Positions 1 to 8,653 of a stretch of 64,000 nt of DNA are shown piece after piece; the first letter of the stretch is position 1, and each line of letters opens with the position of its first letter. A model generated the notes under the pieces. That model was not told the DNA's origin, made no database searches, and saw only the letters and a list, made by a program, of their open reading frames with translations. The stretch lies in the NCBI RefSeq assembly GCF_023740735.1, contig NZ_JAMRXH010000001.1:620001-684000 (forward strand), written 5' to 3'. Made by a program: the position numbers and the translations under genes. Source of the DNA: Nocardia sp. CDC159. GTDB lineage: Bacteria > Actinomycetota > Actinomycetes > Mycobacteriales > Mycobacteriaceae.

Positions 1-230
1 GCCGCCCAGCACCATTGGTCGGCGCGCTGTATCTGCTGCAGATATGGCAGGGTCCGCGCGCCGAAGACGCCCGAGCGGGGCTCGGGAACCCGCGGAAGTT
101 CCGGTGTGACAACCAGACCGTTCGATCGGCCGGGCGCGGGCGGGGCGGGATCGGCGGCCGCGACGCCGTTGACCGCGGGGGCCAGCATTACCGCCGCGAG
201 GCAGCATACGAGTTTCCGCTTCAACCCCAC
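1..230 (-). CDS. Secreted papain-like cysteine peptidase, N-terminal part
   Basis: Incomplete: only the first 76 codons lie in the window. I chose the GTG at 228-230, which has AAGGA about seven bases upstream. Residues 1-26 form a signal peptide (K/R-rich start, hydrophobic stretch, VAAADP cleavage region), followed by a Pro-rich linker. Residues 68-76 read QRADQWCWA, the nucleophile motif of papain-fold C39/C70-like peptidases, so Cys74 is the probable nucleophile. The catalytic His and Asn/Asp would lie beyond the edge. It is divergently transcribed from another secreted cysteine peptidase. Substrate unknown. Confidence 0.7.
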   Translation of the reverse strand, partial: MGLKRKLVCCLAAVMLAPAVNGVAAADPAPPAPGRSNGLVVTPELPRVPEPRSGVFGARTLPYLQQIQRADQWCWA

Positions 231-451
231 GCCTCGTCCTTCCCGCGAATTCTTTCGGACGTTATACCCGGATTCGATACGGCCGCAACTCGAACGGGAA
301 AAGTCACAGCGACCCTCGACCCAAAGATTCGGCGGGACTTTTTCATTGACCGGACATCCGGCGTGTGTCACACTTTCGAGTCATTCCATTCGGAAGCACT
401 TGTTCGCTTTCTACGGGCCGCTTTTCGGACCTGTTCCGCGCAGGAGGAACC

Positions 452-1312
452 GTGCAGTATCAACGCTTGTCCGCCGCACTGGCATTCGCGATGGGACTCG
501 GTCTGGTCTCGGCCGCCACCGCGCACGCCGCCCCCGCCCCCGCCCCCGAGACCAAGCACCACGCGTTCGGGCTCGATCGCGGGGCCGCCCGCGCGAGCCT
601 GGACCGGGACACCAGCGTGGGGACCACGCTGCCGGTGCAGGTCGGCGCGGTCGGCGCACCTCCGGCGTCGTACTCGCTACAGCAATACGCCCTGCCCGCG
701 GGCGATCAGGGCCCGGTCGGCTCGTGCGTCACCTGGGCGACCGGTTATACCGGCTACGGCGTGCTGATGAACGAGCAGCAGATCGGCGGCGGGCCGCAGG
801 CGCCCATGTTCATCTACTCCCAGATCGCCCAGGGCAACGACACCGGCACCTACGCCGGGGTGGCGCTGCCGCTGGAACAGCAGCAGGGCATCGACACCAA
901 ATCCGATTACTGGCAGGGCGATTTCGACTACACCACCCAGCCCGACGCCGCCGAACGCGCCAACGCCGCGCACTTCAAGCTCTCCGGCGCCAAGGATCTC
1001 ACCAAGGGCGATATCGTCACCAACATCAAGAAGGCCATTGCCGCGGGCCTGCCCGTCCCGATCGGATTCGATGTCCGGGAAAGCTTCCAGGACCTGGACG
1101 CGAACAATTCCAACTACGACCCCTCCCCCGGCGAGCGAATCCTGGGCGGCCACGAGGTCACCATCATCGCCTACGACGCCAAGGGCGTGACCCTGGAGAA
1201 CTCCTGGGGAAGCGGCTGGGGCAAGAACGGCTTCTTCACCGCCCCCTGGTCGTTCATCATCGGCGGCGACGTCAACGAAATCCATTCGATGGGCCGCCTG
1301 ATTCCGGCCTGA
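452..1312 (+). CDS. Secreted C1-family (papain-like) cysteine peptidase
   Basis: A 286-residue exported protein. I chose the GTG at 452 because AGGAGG sits at 442-447 and the next residues form a typical signal peptide ending near ATAHA (residue 26). Papain-family landmarks are in order: QGPVGSC gives the oxyanion Gln86 and nucleophile Cys92, GGHEV gives His234, and LENSWGSGWG gives Asn250 in the classic NSWG context. The mature domain of about 250 residues fits a C1A domain with almost no propeptide. An upstream ATG at 365 would put about 30 residues before the signal peptide and has no ribosome site. Probably an extracellular protease; the target is not evident. Confidence 0.85.
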   Translation: MQYQRLSAALAFAMGLGLVSAATAHAAPAPAPETKHHAFGLDRGAARASLDRDTSVGTTLPVQVGAVGAPPASYSLQQYALPAGDQGPVGSCVTWATGYTGYGVLMNEQQIGGGPQAPMFIYSQIAQGNDTGTYAGVALPLEQQQGIDTKSDYWQGDFDYTTQPDAAERANAAHFKLSGAKDLTKGDIVTNIKKAIAAGLPVPIGFDVRESFQDLDANNSNYDPSPGERILGGHEVTIIAYDAKGVTLENSWGSGWGKNGFFTAPWSFIIGGDVNEIHSMGRLIPA

Positions 1313-1405
1313 TCGATGGCGATAAGGCTCGCATACCTCACAGATCAGGTGGTAGTCCCCTGGCAAGTGAGGTTCCGAGCAGTACCGACACGAGGAGGTT
1401 CAATC

Positions 1406-1699
1406 ATGGCGTTCACCAATCGATCCACCGCCCGACTGGCCGTCGGCGGCGCGCTGGCGGCGGGCCTGATCGCGAGCGGCGGCGCGCTGGCCAGCGCCGA
1501 ACCGGTCACCGATCAGGAGGCCCTCGACCTCGCTCGCCAGACCCTGATGGGTGCGACGGTGGAATCGGTGGAGATCGACACCTCCGACGGCACACCCAAG
1601 TGGGAGGTCGACATCAGGACCCGCGACGGCGGCGCCTACGAGGCCCAGGTCGACGCCCGCACCGGCACGGTGCTGTCGATCGACCGCGACAGCGACTGA
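1406..1699 (+). CDS. Secreted PepSY-domain protein
   Basis: 97 residues. The ATG at 1406 follows GAGGAGG at 1392-1398. Residues 1-30 are a signal peptide (ASAEP junction). The rest is a single PepSY-type alpha/beta unit: TDQEALDLARQ helix, then WEVDIRT and YEAQVDARTGTVLSID strands. PepSY domains usually inhibit or chaperone secreted peptidases, and this one lies 90 bp after a secreted cysteine peptidase, so a modulatory role is plausible but only inferred. Confidence 0.75.
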   Translation: MAFTNRSTARLAVGGALAAGLIASGGALASAEPVTDQEALDLARQTLMGATVESVEIDTSDGTPKWEVDIRTRDGGAYEAQVDARTGTVLSIDRDSD

Positions 1700-1907
1700 T
1701 CACTCGACCAGATCCACTCGATGATCGCGGCCACCGGTGCGTTCCCGTCCGTCGAGCACCGTGCCGACCAGGATCGCACCGGTCGCGCCGTAGGTGGGCG
1801 GGGCCGATCGGGGACCGGCTCGACCCCGTATGCGCCGATGCTCCGGCCCTGAACCGAGGCGTCCGGATGGCCTCGAAATCGATGCCTCCGTGATCATTCG
1901 CGCTCAT
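1700..1907 (-). pseudogene. Possible degraded small gene
   Basis: Minus-strand remnant, tentative. A start at 1907 (MSANDHGG, with GGGGAG about ten bases upstream) opens a plausible N-terminus, and a different frame gives a plausible C-terminus (GATGAILVGTVLDGRE...DLVE) that stops directly against the PepSY gene. Joining them needs two small frame changes near 1800-1850. I do not recognise the family. It could be a decayed gene or chance reading. Confidence 0.25.
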
Positions 1908-2257
1908 GTCCGGGCGGCTCCCCGACCACGGCCGCAACCGACTTCGAGCCATCACTGTCCCGGATACTTCTCCCACGCCGGTATCAGGCACGCATCCGCA
2001 TCACCTCGAACCCCTCAGTCGCGAGTTTCGCGTCGCCTTGGCCGGCTGTACCCACCGAATGAAACGCCCACATGGGCGACTTTGCCCAATTCTGTTGCCC
2101 CACAGTTCATCTGACACACTCTTTTTGTTGGGCGGATTCGACCACCGCCCGAAAGGGCGCGCCTTAGCATGGTCCGATAGTCAATTCTCCTGCGGCAGTA
2201 GGGATTCAGCGCCATGGAGAGGGACCTCTGTCGAAGAGGGGCGATGAGGAGGGCATC
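1908..2257. other. Intergenic region without recognised gene
   Basis: No convincing coding signal. The stretch becomes AT-richer from about 2090 and ends in a GAGGAGGGCATC ribosome site in front of the frameshifted metallopeptidase, so the promoter of that transcript probably lies in its last 150 bases. Confidence 0.4.
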
Positions 2258-2868
2258 ATGAGATCCAGCCAACAGCAGCAGGGACGCACTCGACGGCGAT
2301 GGACCGGCATCGTCCGGACCGTCGCCGTCCTCGCGACAATCACCGTGCTCGCTGTCGATCCCGCGGGTGCATCGGAAACCGGGGCGGCTACGTCGGCCGT
2401 TGCCAGTATTTCGAAAAGGGTTGGATCACGTGGAATACCGGCTCCTTGACCGATAAGAACAACTCGGTGGACGCCGCCTACCGGCGGATGACAATAAAAT
2501 CGAAATCCAAATACACCTCGGCCGTGGATACCGCCATCGGCACCTGGAACGGCTTGGGACGCATCAAACTCACCAACGATATCCCCGCTGGCACCGAAGA
2601 AGATCTCGAAGTCACCGACATTTCCAAATCGGATGTTTCCTGGGAAGGGCTGTACACCATAGGGGGCACCCACGACGGGGTGTGGTTCAACACGCACTTC
2701 ATGGACAAGAACAGTGCGGCAGAGAACCAGCACGTCGCGACCCACGAGTTCGGACACGCGCTGGGACTCAACCACAGCTGCCAGTACCAGATGATGACCG
2801 CCTATACCGACGACAACACCAAGCTCGGCCCGATCGACATCGACTCGTACCGCCAACTGTGGGGATAG
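2258..2868 (+). pseudogene. Secreted matrixin-like zinc metallopeptidase, frameshifted
   Basis: Reading from the ATG at 2258 gives a signal peptide (Arg-rich start, hydrophobic core, PAGASE junction) that runs out of frame and stops at 2449. The mature domain continues in the -1 frame: RCQYFEKGWITWNTGS and onward to the stop at 2868. One extra G in the GGGG run at 2381-2384 would join the halves as ETGGGYVGRCQYF. The mature part has the metzincin zinc motif HEFGHALGLNH followed by a Met-turn-like QYQMM. At about 200 residues the joined protein is a compact M10-like enzyme. Homopolymer sequencing error, a true pseudogene, or -1 frameshifting are all possible. The next gene starts 4 bp downstream. 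Confidence 0.75.
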
Positions 2869-2871
2869 CCA

Positions 2872-3576
2872 ATGAACACACAACCGATCTGGAAGGCGGC
2901 CGCAGCTGTCCTCATGTCAGCGGCGGCATGCACAGTACTCACGGCGTGCGGGCCGACCCCGAACACCTTCGACCCGGGAGTGCAAACCAGGGTGGTCGAG
3001 CCTTCCTGGGCATTCGACCCTGGTGACCAGCGCCAGCTCGCAGGCTGGGCGGATGCGGTCTTCGTCGGGACCGTCATGGAGAAATCCGGCACGGATTCCC
3101 GTATGCCCGCACTGCCCGAAACACAGTTCCGAGTCAAGGTCGTCGAGACATTGAAGGGGAATCCAACCGAGTCCGTCACGGTCAACCAGCAAGGTGGATA
3201 TGTCGCGGGCAAGGGCGAACTCGTGCTCGTCTACAACGATCAAATGATCTCTGTCGGTAAGAGCTATCTTTTCGCAACCAGATATCTAGCCGAGAAGAAC
3301 TGGTACACCGTGGCCCCCCGCATCGGGGACGTCGAATTGACCCCAGCGGAGCTCCAGGCAGTGGAGTCGTCATTGCGCACCCGTAGTTCCGAACCGGAAA
3401 TCGTTCGGAGAATGCGGGACTCCATCACCAACCAGGTACCGCTCGGAGACAAACGCGAGCCTGAGACGCCAGTGACTCCCTCGACACCACCCCCATCCGC
3501 ACCCATTACCCCACCATCACCGGACACCGCGCCACGCACTCCCTCCATGTCACCGTCGACGACGGCTGGGCGCTGA
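2872..3576 (+). CDS. Putative lipoprotein, unknown function
   Basis: 234 residues starting three bases after the upstream stop, so probably co-transcribed with the metallopeptidase. Residues 1-24 form a lipoprotein signal peptide with lipobox LTAC, so it should be anchored on the outer face of the membrane. A beta-rich domain follows (FVGTVMEK, FRVKVVETLKGN, ESVTVNQQGG, YLFATRYL). The last 50 residues are a disordered Pro/Thr/Ser tail. I do not recognise a named family. The pairing with a secreted protease may mean a shared surface role. Confidence 0.6.
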   Translation: MNTQPIWKAAAAVLMSAAACTVLTACGPTPNTFDPGVQTRVVEPSWAFDPGDQRQLAGWADAVFVGTVMEKSGTDSRMPALPETQFRVKVVETLKGNPTESVTVNQQGGYVAGKGELVLVYNDQMISVGKSYLFATRYLAEKNWYTVAPRIGDVELTPAELQAVESSLRTRSSEPEIVRRMRDSITNQVPLGDKREPETPVTPSTPPPSAPITPPSPDTAPRTPSMSPSTTAGR

Positions 3577-3630
3577 AGCCACTGGGCGCGAAGTGTTTCG
3601 GCGCGGCGAAGCCGTTTCCTATCAGGCGAG

Positions 3631-4791
3631 TTACAAGCTACGCGAGATGATCTCCTTCATGATCTCGCTGGTGCCGCCGTAGATGCGGTTCACGCGGGAG
3701 CCGGTGTACATGTGGGCGATCGGGTACTCCATCATGTAGCCGTAGCCGCCGAATAGTTGCAGGCAGCGGTCCACGACCTTGTCTGCGGTTTCGGCGGCGA
3801 ACAGTTTGGCCATCGAGGCGGTGGCCGGGTCGTTCTTGCCGTCGATGTACTGCGCGATCGCGTAGTCGACCAAGGTTTTGATGGCCAGCGCCTCGGTCTT
3901 CACCTCGGCGAGGGTGAAGGCGTTGTGCTGGAACTTGCCGATCGGGCGCCCGAACGCCTCCCGCTCGCGGGAATACCGCAGCGCCTCCAGCACCGCCGCC
4001 TCGGCCAGCGCCGAGCACAGGCTGGCGATGATCAGCCGCTCCCGGGCCAACTGCTCCATGAGCTGGTAGAAGCCCAGACCCTCCTGCGCGCCGAGCAGAT
4101 TCGCCACCGGCACGCGCATATCGGAGAAGAACAGCTCGCGGGTGTCCTGCGCGTGCTGGCCCATCTTCGCCAGCACCCGCCCGCGCTCGAAGCCGGGCAG
4201 ATCCTTCGTCTCGGCCACGATCAGCGAGACCCCCGCCGCGCCCTGGGACGGGTCGGTCTTGGCGACGATCACCAGCAGATCGCAGTGGGTTCCGTTGGAG
4301 ATGAACGTCTTCGAGCCGTTGATGACGTAGTGATCACCCTCGCGGATCGCGGTGGTGCGCACCGATTGCAGATCCGATCCGGTGCCCGGCTCGGTCATGG
4401 CGATGGCCAGGACCAGCTCACCGCTGATGATGCCCGGCAGCCACTTGGCGCGCTGCTCGTCGTTGCCGTACTTCCAGATGTAGTGCGACACGATCGGCGA
4501 GTGCACCGAGAAGCCGAAGCCGTTGTCGTGGGCGTAGACCAGCTCCTCCTGCACCACCGCCTGCAGCCCGAAATCCCCGCCCGCGCCGCCGAATTCCTCC
4601 GGCAGATCCAGGCCGAGCAGACCGGCGTCACCGGCCTTGTTCCAGAATTCGCGATCGACCATGTGCTGGGCCGACCAGCGTTCCCGATTCGGCGCGATCT
4701 CCTTGCGGAAGAATTCGGCGGCATGCTTGCGCAGCTCGCGGTGCTGATCGGTCTCCCAGGTCGGGCGGTAGTCGGGGAACAGTGCGGACAT
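3631..4791 (-). CDS. Acyl-CoA dehydrogenase
   Basis: 386 residues, the usual length for a flavin acyl-CoA dehydrogenase that oxidises acyl-CoA to enoyl-CoA. Features in order: helical N-terminal domain with GLLGLDLPEEFGGAG, the beta-domain FAD signature AMTEPGTGSDLQS, the C-terminal helical domain with AFGRPIGKFQ, QLFGGYGYM and the terminal RIYGGTSEIMKEII. It starts 6 bp after the CoA-transferase stop, so the two form an operon. The exact acyl substrate cannot be told from sequence; the partner suggests branched or unusual acyl-CoAs. Confidence 0.92.
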   Translation of the reverse strand: MSALFPDYRPTWETDQHRELRKHAAEFFRKEIAPNRERWSAQHMVDREFWNKAGDAGLLGLDLPEEFGGAGGDFGLQAVVQEELVYAHDNGFGFSVHSPIVSHYIWKYGNDEQRAKWLPGIISGELVLAIAMTEPGTGSDLQSVRTTAIREGDHYVINGSKTFISNGTHCDLLVIVAKTDPSQGAAGVSLIVAETKDLPGFERGRVLAKMGQHAQDTRELFFSDMRVPVANLLGAQEGLGFYQLMEQLARERLIIASLCSALAEAAVLEALRYSREREAFGRPIGKFQHNAFTLAEVKTEALAIKTLVDYAIAQYIDGKNDPATASMAKLFAAETADKVVDRCLQLFGGYGYMMEYPIAHMYTGSRVNRIYGGTSEIMKEIISRSL

Positions 4792-4797
4792 CGGTGG

Positions 4798-5643
4798 CTA
4801 CCTTCCGGAGTCGGTTCGAATGCCGTTGAGCGGCAGGTCTTCTCGGGCGGCGATCGCCTCGAGTTCGGCAATGGTCCGATCGGCGAACGCCTTCGCGAAG
4901 CCCTCGTGGCTGCCGTCGACGCCGAAGACCGCCAGGGCGCCGGTGAAGAAATGCGGTTCGATCGCGCCCAGGGCCACGAAACCGTCGGCGCATTCGTAGA
5001 TGCCATAGCCGGGGAAGGCGCCGCCGAGCACGGCTCCGACACCGGTCAGCCGGTGCCGCACGGCCTGGCCCGCCCAGGCGGCGGCCCGTTCCAGCGCCAC
5101 CCGATACGACTGTCCCGCACCGGTTTTCGACCGTGCGACGAGTGCGGCCAGGGCGGTGGCGACCGCCCGCTCGGCGCCGAGGACGTCGGCGATCGGCACG
5201 GTCGGCAGCTGCGGCGGGGTCAGTGTGCCGTGCACCGCCTGATAGTTCAGATCGTGGCCCGGGATTTCCGGATCGTCCTCGTGTCCGACGATCTCGATCA
5301 GCGACAGCCGGGGGAAACGTTCCTGCGGCCGCGCCAATCCCAGCCGGGCCAGCGCGGTCGGGCGCATCGAGGTGAGCAGCAGATTCGCGGTCGCCAGCAG
5401 CCGATCGAGTTCGGCCCGGTCACCCTCCCCCTTCACATTCAGCGTGACCACTCGCTGGCTGGCCACCAGTTCGGCGTACCAATCGGGGGCGGCGGCGGCG
5501 AGCGGATCACCGGCGGGCGGTTCCACCTTGGTGACGGTCGCGCCCAGTTCGGCCAGTCGCGCGGCGGCCAGCGGGCCGGGCAGATTCACCGCCAGCGAGA
5601 CGACCTCGATACCCGTCAGGGGTCGCGTCGTTGGTACCTCCAT
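4798..5643 (-). CDS. CaiB/BaiF family III CoA-transferase / alpha-methylacyl-CoA racemase-like
   Basis: 281 residues, clearly shorter than the 350-400 typical of the family. The N-terminus (GIEVVSLAVNLPGPLAAARL, then TKVEPPAGDPL) is the family III CoA-binding region, and GHDLNYQAVHGTL carries the Asp that is catalytic in alpha-methylacyl-CoA racemases. The C-terminal half looks shortened. It is the first gene of a two-gene operon with the acyl-CoA dehydrogenase, which fits epimerisation or CoA transfer in branched-chain acyl-CoA breakdown. Its start is about 100 bp from a divergent TetR gene, so it is probably the regulated target. Confidence 0.75.
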   Translation of the reverse strand: MEVPTTRPLTGIEVVSLAVNLPGPLAAARLAELGATVTKVEPPAGDPLAAAAPDWYAELVASQRVVTLNVKGEGDRAELDRLLATANLLLTSMRPTALARLGLARPQERFPRLSLIEIVGHEDDPEIPGHDLNYQAVHGTLTPPQLPTVPIADVLGAERAVATALAALVARSKTGAGQSYRVALERAAAWAGQAVRHRLTGVGAVLGGAFPGYGIYECADGFVALGAIEPHFFTGALAVFGVDGSHEGFAKAFADRTIAELEAIAAREDLPLNGIRTDSGR

Positions 5644-5654
5644 GCAGCGAACGA

Positions 5655-5684
5655 TACGGTTGTATAGTCATTAGGTCAACCGTA
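5655..5684. promoter_or_regulatory. Candidate TetR operator (inverted repeat)
   Basis: Perfect inverted repeat TACGGTTG-14 nt-CAACCGTA between the divergent CoA-transferase (start 5643) and TetR (start 5743) genes. It lies just upstream of the CoA-transferase start and is well placed for autoregulation and repression of the acyl-CoA operon. Not demonstrated. Confidence 0.5.
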
Positions 5685-5742
5685 GCGTCGGCCGGGCGTC
5701 CGACCAGGTACTACTACGGCACGTAGAATCACTCGGAATCCC

Positions 5743-6357
5743 ATGACGAGCCGAGGGGCGATGCTGAATCCACGAGCGACCAACGACGATCTGACCGCGC
5801 GGGCGCGCATTCGCAACGCCGCGATGGACCTGTTCGCCCAGTACGGCGAGTCCCGGGTCTCGCTGCGCGCGGTCGCCGCCGAGGCGGGCGTCACGCTCGG
5901 GCTGGTCCAGCATCACTTCAAGACCAAGGCCGGGCTGATCGAGGCCGTCGACCAACTGGTGGTCGACTATTTCGCCGCCGCGGTCGCCTCGATCCCGCCC
6001 ACCGGCACCCCCGCCGAGGTCGCCGCCGCCCGCGACGAGGCCGTCCGCCGCATGCTCGCCGACAATCCGGCCGTCGTGAACTACGTCCGCCGCAGCGTCC
6101 TCGAACCCGCCGAAACCCGAATGCGCCTGCTCGAGGCCCTGGTGGAACTGACCCGTCGCGAGGTCGCCACCCTGCGCGAAACCGGCTTGGCCTCCACCAC
6201 CCGCCGCGAATCCACGCAGATCGTGGAGGTCCTGGTCCGCCAGTTCGGCGAACTACTTCTCGCCCCGATGATCGATGCGGTCTGGCACCGCGTCGCCGGG
6301 CCCACCGATCCGCACAAGCCCCGATTATCGATCACCGTACAAGAGATCAATGATTAA
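5743..6357 (+). CDS. TetR-family transcriptional regulator
   Basis: 204 residues. The N-terminal HTH is clear: ARIRNAAMDLFAQYGESR, then LRAVAAEAGVTLGLVQHHF, FKTKAGLIEAV. The C-terminal ligand domain is family-variable. A second ATG at 5761 is an alternative start. Divergent from the CoA-transferase/acyl-CoA dehydrogenase pair across a perfect inverted repeat, so an acyl-CoA-responsive repressor is the natural reading. The GNAT gene begins 8 bp downstream. Confidence 0.88.
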   Translation: MTSRGAMLNPRATNDDLTARARIRNAAMDLFAQYGESRVSLRAVAAEAGVTLGLVQHHFKTKAGLIEAVDQLVVDYFAAAVASIPPTGTPAEVAAARDEAVRRMLADNPAVVNYVRRSVLEPAETRMRLLEALVELTRREVATLRETGLASTTRRESTQIVEVLVRQFGELLLAPMIDAVWHRVAGPTDPHKPRLSITVQEIND

Positions 6358-6365
6358 CTGACTCA

Positions 6366-6866
6366 ATGAGTTTCATCGACGGCGGCGGATCGGCACCGGT
6401 CCGGCTGCGCGCGGTCGAACCGACCGATCTGCCGACGTTCTTCGACTACGAGCAGGACCCGGAGGCCGCGCGCCGGTCCCGGTTCACCCCGCGCGATCGT
6501 GCGGCGTTCCTGAGTCATTGGACCGATCGGGTACTCGCCGACCCGACCGTGTTGACACGAACCGTCACCGTCGGCGACGAGATCGCGGGCAATGTCGCGG
6601 CCTGGTGGAAGGGCGATCGACGCTACCTCGGCTACTGGTTGGGGCGACGATACTGGGGCCGCGGCGTCGGAAGCGCCATGCTCGCATTGTTTTTGCGGAT
6701 CGAGACCACCCGGCCGCTGTGGGCCGATCCGTTCGCGGGCAATACCGGCTCGGTGAAGGTGCTGGAGAAGAACGGCTTTCGCCGGACCGGCTCGGAATGG
6801 GTCGGCGACGACGAATACGTCCTGCTCGTCCTGGACGGCCGCGCCCCGGGAAATGAGGGGTGGTAG
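6366..6866 (+). CDS. GNAT-family N-acetyltransferase
   Basis: 166 residues, one GNAT domain. N-terminal VRLRAVEPTDLPTFFDYE is the usual RimJ/RimL-type opening. The acetyl-CoA loop is represented by YWGRGVGSAML and motif B by NTGSVKVLEKNGF. The acceptor substrate cannot be assigned. It follows the TetR gene by 8 bp and may be co-transcribed. Confidence 0.85.
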   Translation: MSFIDGGGSAPVRLRAVEPTDLPTFFDYEQDPEAARRSRFTPRDRAAFLSHWTDRVLADPTVLTRTVTVGDEIAGNVAAWWKGDRRYLGYWLGRRYWGRGVGSAMLALFLRIETTRPLWADPFAGNTGSVKVLEKNGFRRTGSEWVGDDEYVLLVLDGRAPGNEGW

Positions 6867-6935
6867 CGGGGTACGGGCTCGCCCACCCCGCCGGTACGGT
6901 GATTGGGGCGGGCTCGGCGGTGATGGGAGAACGAG

Positions 6936-7661
6936 GTGGCCGGATTCGATCCCGAGGGTGTGCGGGTGATCGCCTGTGACATTTTCGGCACCACGGTGGA
7001 CTGGTACGGCGGGGTCGCCGCGCAGGCGGCGGGGGTGTTCGCGGGCGTCGAGGTCGAGCTGGACGCCGGGATGTTCACCAATGAGTGGCGGGACATGTAT
7101 CTGCCCGCGATGCGGCGGGTTCGCGAGGGCGAGCGGGAGTGGGCGTATCTGGACACCCTGCACCGGGAATCGCTGGACGCGCTGCTCGAATCGCACGGAG
7201 TCGCCGGGAAGTTCGACGACGCGGCGCGGGCGCGGCTGGTTCGCGCCTGGCATCTGCTGCCCGCCTGGCCCGAGGCCGCCGCGGGGCTGGCCCGGCTGCG
7301 GCGGCGTTATACGCTGGCCGCCCTGTCCAACGGCGGCTTCGCGCTGCTGACCCGGCTGGTCAAGGCCGCCGAACTGCCATTCGACTGCATCGTATCGGCC
7401 GAGCTGGCCCGCTCCTACAAGCCCGGCCCGGAGGTGTACCGCACGGCCGCGCGACTGCTCGACGTCGAACCCGCCGAGGTGCTCATGGTCGCCTGCCACG
7501 GCTGGGACATCGACGGCGCTCGGGCCGCGGGCCTGCGCACCGCATTCGTCGAACGCCCGCGCGAGAAGGGTCCGCGGCGCGCGGCCGATCGCGCCGCGGA
7601 TACCGAAAGCGATCTGGCCGCGGGCGATTTCAACGCCCTGGCGGATCTGCTCGGCTGCTGA
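6936..7661 (+). CDS. HAD-superfamily hydrolase, type II haloacid dehalogenase-like
   Basis: 241 residues from a GTG start with GGGAG upstream. Motif I is VIACDIFGTTVDW, with nucleophile Asp15 in the DxFGTxxDW form used by L-2-haloacid dehalogenases rather than the DxDxT form of phosphatases. Motif II is LSNGG, motif III lysine is in YKPGPEVY, and motif IV is ACHGWDIDGA. This supports a dehalogenase-like HAD, but true substrates of such genes in actinomycetes are often unknown. Confidence 0.85.
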   Translation: MAGFDPEGVRVIACDIFGTTVDWYGGVAAQAAGVFAGVEVELDAGMFTNEWRDMYLPAMRRVREGEREWAYLDTLHRESLDALLESHGVAGKFDDAARARLVRAWHLLPAWPEAAAGLARLRRRYTLAALSNGGFALLTRLVKAAELPFDCIVSAELARSYKPGPEVYRTAARLLDVEPAEVLMVACHGWDIDGARAAGLRTAFVERPREKGPRRAADRAADTESDLAAGDFNALADLLGC

Positions 7662-7822
7662 TTCGCCGCCGGGGACGGGAGTGCGAGTCGGCGCGACTCT
7701 TCCACGTCGAATCACATTGCCCCCCTTCACTTTACGAAATTGGTACCGCAACGTTTCGGCGTACGCCAAAAAGATGGCCACGGTGACCGGTCGGTGTCCA
7801 GAATTCGGTGGTGGAGGAAAGG

Positions 7823-8653
7823 ATGCGACCCATGCGTTACCGGCGCTCCCACGACGTGGTATTCCATTGGCACGGCAACGAATTGACCGCCGCGAATTAC
7901 CGACGACGGAATTTCGTGGCGCTCGAACCCCTCGCGGCCCGGGTGCTGGGCGGATTCGGCGACTGGCGCGAGGCCGAGCGGGTCGTGCGCAGCATCCCCG
8001 ACCACTCCCCCGGTCACGTCCTCGCCGTCATCGAGGCCCTGGTCGAGGCCGGCCTGCTGCACGGCGAGGACGACGACGGCGAACAGCTGTTCCGCCGGGC
8101 GTGGGGACGCTACGACGAGACTGCCCGATGCTCGACCCAGCACGACCGACCCGGATGCGACGCCCACACCCTCGCCGCACTGCTGCACTGGACCTTCGCG
8201 CCCGCGCCGAGCGGCACCTCTTACCAATTGCGTTCCTACGTAGCCGTTTTCGACGTACCCGGCGCGCATCCGGGCCTCTACCGCTACCGCCCCGAAGCAC
8301 AGGTACTCCAACCCCTCCCCCGCCCCTTCGACCGCACCGCCCTGCACGAGGTGTCGCTGGGCGCGGGGGAACGGTCCGCCACTGCGTTCGCATGCTTCGT
8401 GACCGCGGCCGTCCCGCCCACGAGATACCACCGCCCCCACCGCATCGCGGTCTCGGAGGCCGTCCACCGCGCCCATACCTTCGCCGTGACCGCCACGGCC
8501 CTGGGCTTGGCCGCATGGCAGTCCGCGGCCTTCCACGACGAATTGCTCGCATCCCGGCTGGGCGCGGACGGATTCACCGAACGCGCGATCTACATGTTCG
8601 GCATCAGCTCGCCTGGAACGGCAACCGGTCGAACAGGAACCGGCTCGCGGTGA
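7823..8653 (+). CDS. SagB/ThcOx-type nitroreductase-fold oxidoreductase
   Basis: 276 residues from the ATG at 7823, preceded by GGAGGAAAGG. The opening YRRSHDVVFHWHGNELTAAN and the middle (SYQLRSYVAVFDVPG, PGLYRYRPE, LHEVSLG, AVHRAHTFAVTATALGLA) match SagB-type dehydrogenase domains, flavoenzymes that oxidise azolines in RiPP maturation. No YcaO cyclase, E1-like partner or precursor peptide is visible nearby, so it is an orphan. After MFGIS the tail (GTATGRTGTGSR) is low-complexity and overlaps a minus-strand gene remnant, so the natural C-terminus may have been replaced at a recombination junction near 8604. Confidence 0.7.
   Translation: MRPMRYRRSHDVVFHWHGNELTAANYRRRNFVALEPLAARVLGGFGDWREAERVVRSIPDHSPGHVLAVIEALVEAGLLHGEDDDGEQLFRRAWGRYDETARCSTQHDRPGCDAHTLAALLHWTFAPAPSGTSYQLRSYVAVFDVPGAHPGLYRYRPEAQVLQPLPRPFDRTALHEVSLGAGERSATAFACFVTAAVPPTRYHRPHRIAVSEAVHRAHTFAVTATALGLAAWQSAAFHDELLASRLGADGFTERAIYMFGISSPGTATGRTGTGSR

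Noticed and set aside
91..139. The TGIGVRSP octapeptide repeat in the 510-residue cargo-like protein (residue numbers) as a phase-variable repeat
   Set aside because: Only two copies 40 residues apart with different nucleotide context; it looks like a duplicated structural unit rather than a slippage-prone repeat.
15..767. Plus-strand open frames at the left edge
   Set aside because: They cross the divergent intergenic region and are Arg/Pro-rich; the minus-strand signal peptide plus QWCWA motif and the plus-strand C1 peptidase explain the region better.
7662..7822. RiPP precursor peptide upstream of the SagB-like gene
   Set aside because: No short ORF with a leader and Cys/Ser/Thr-rich core was found in either strand of the gap.
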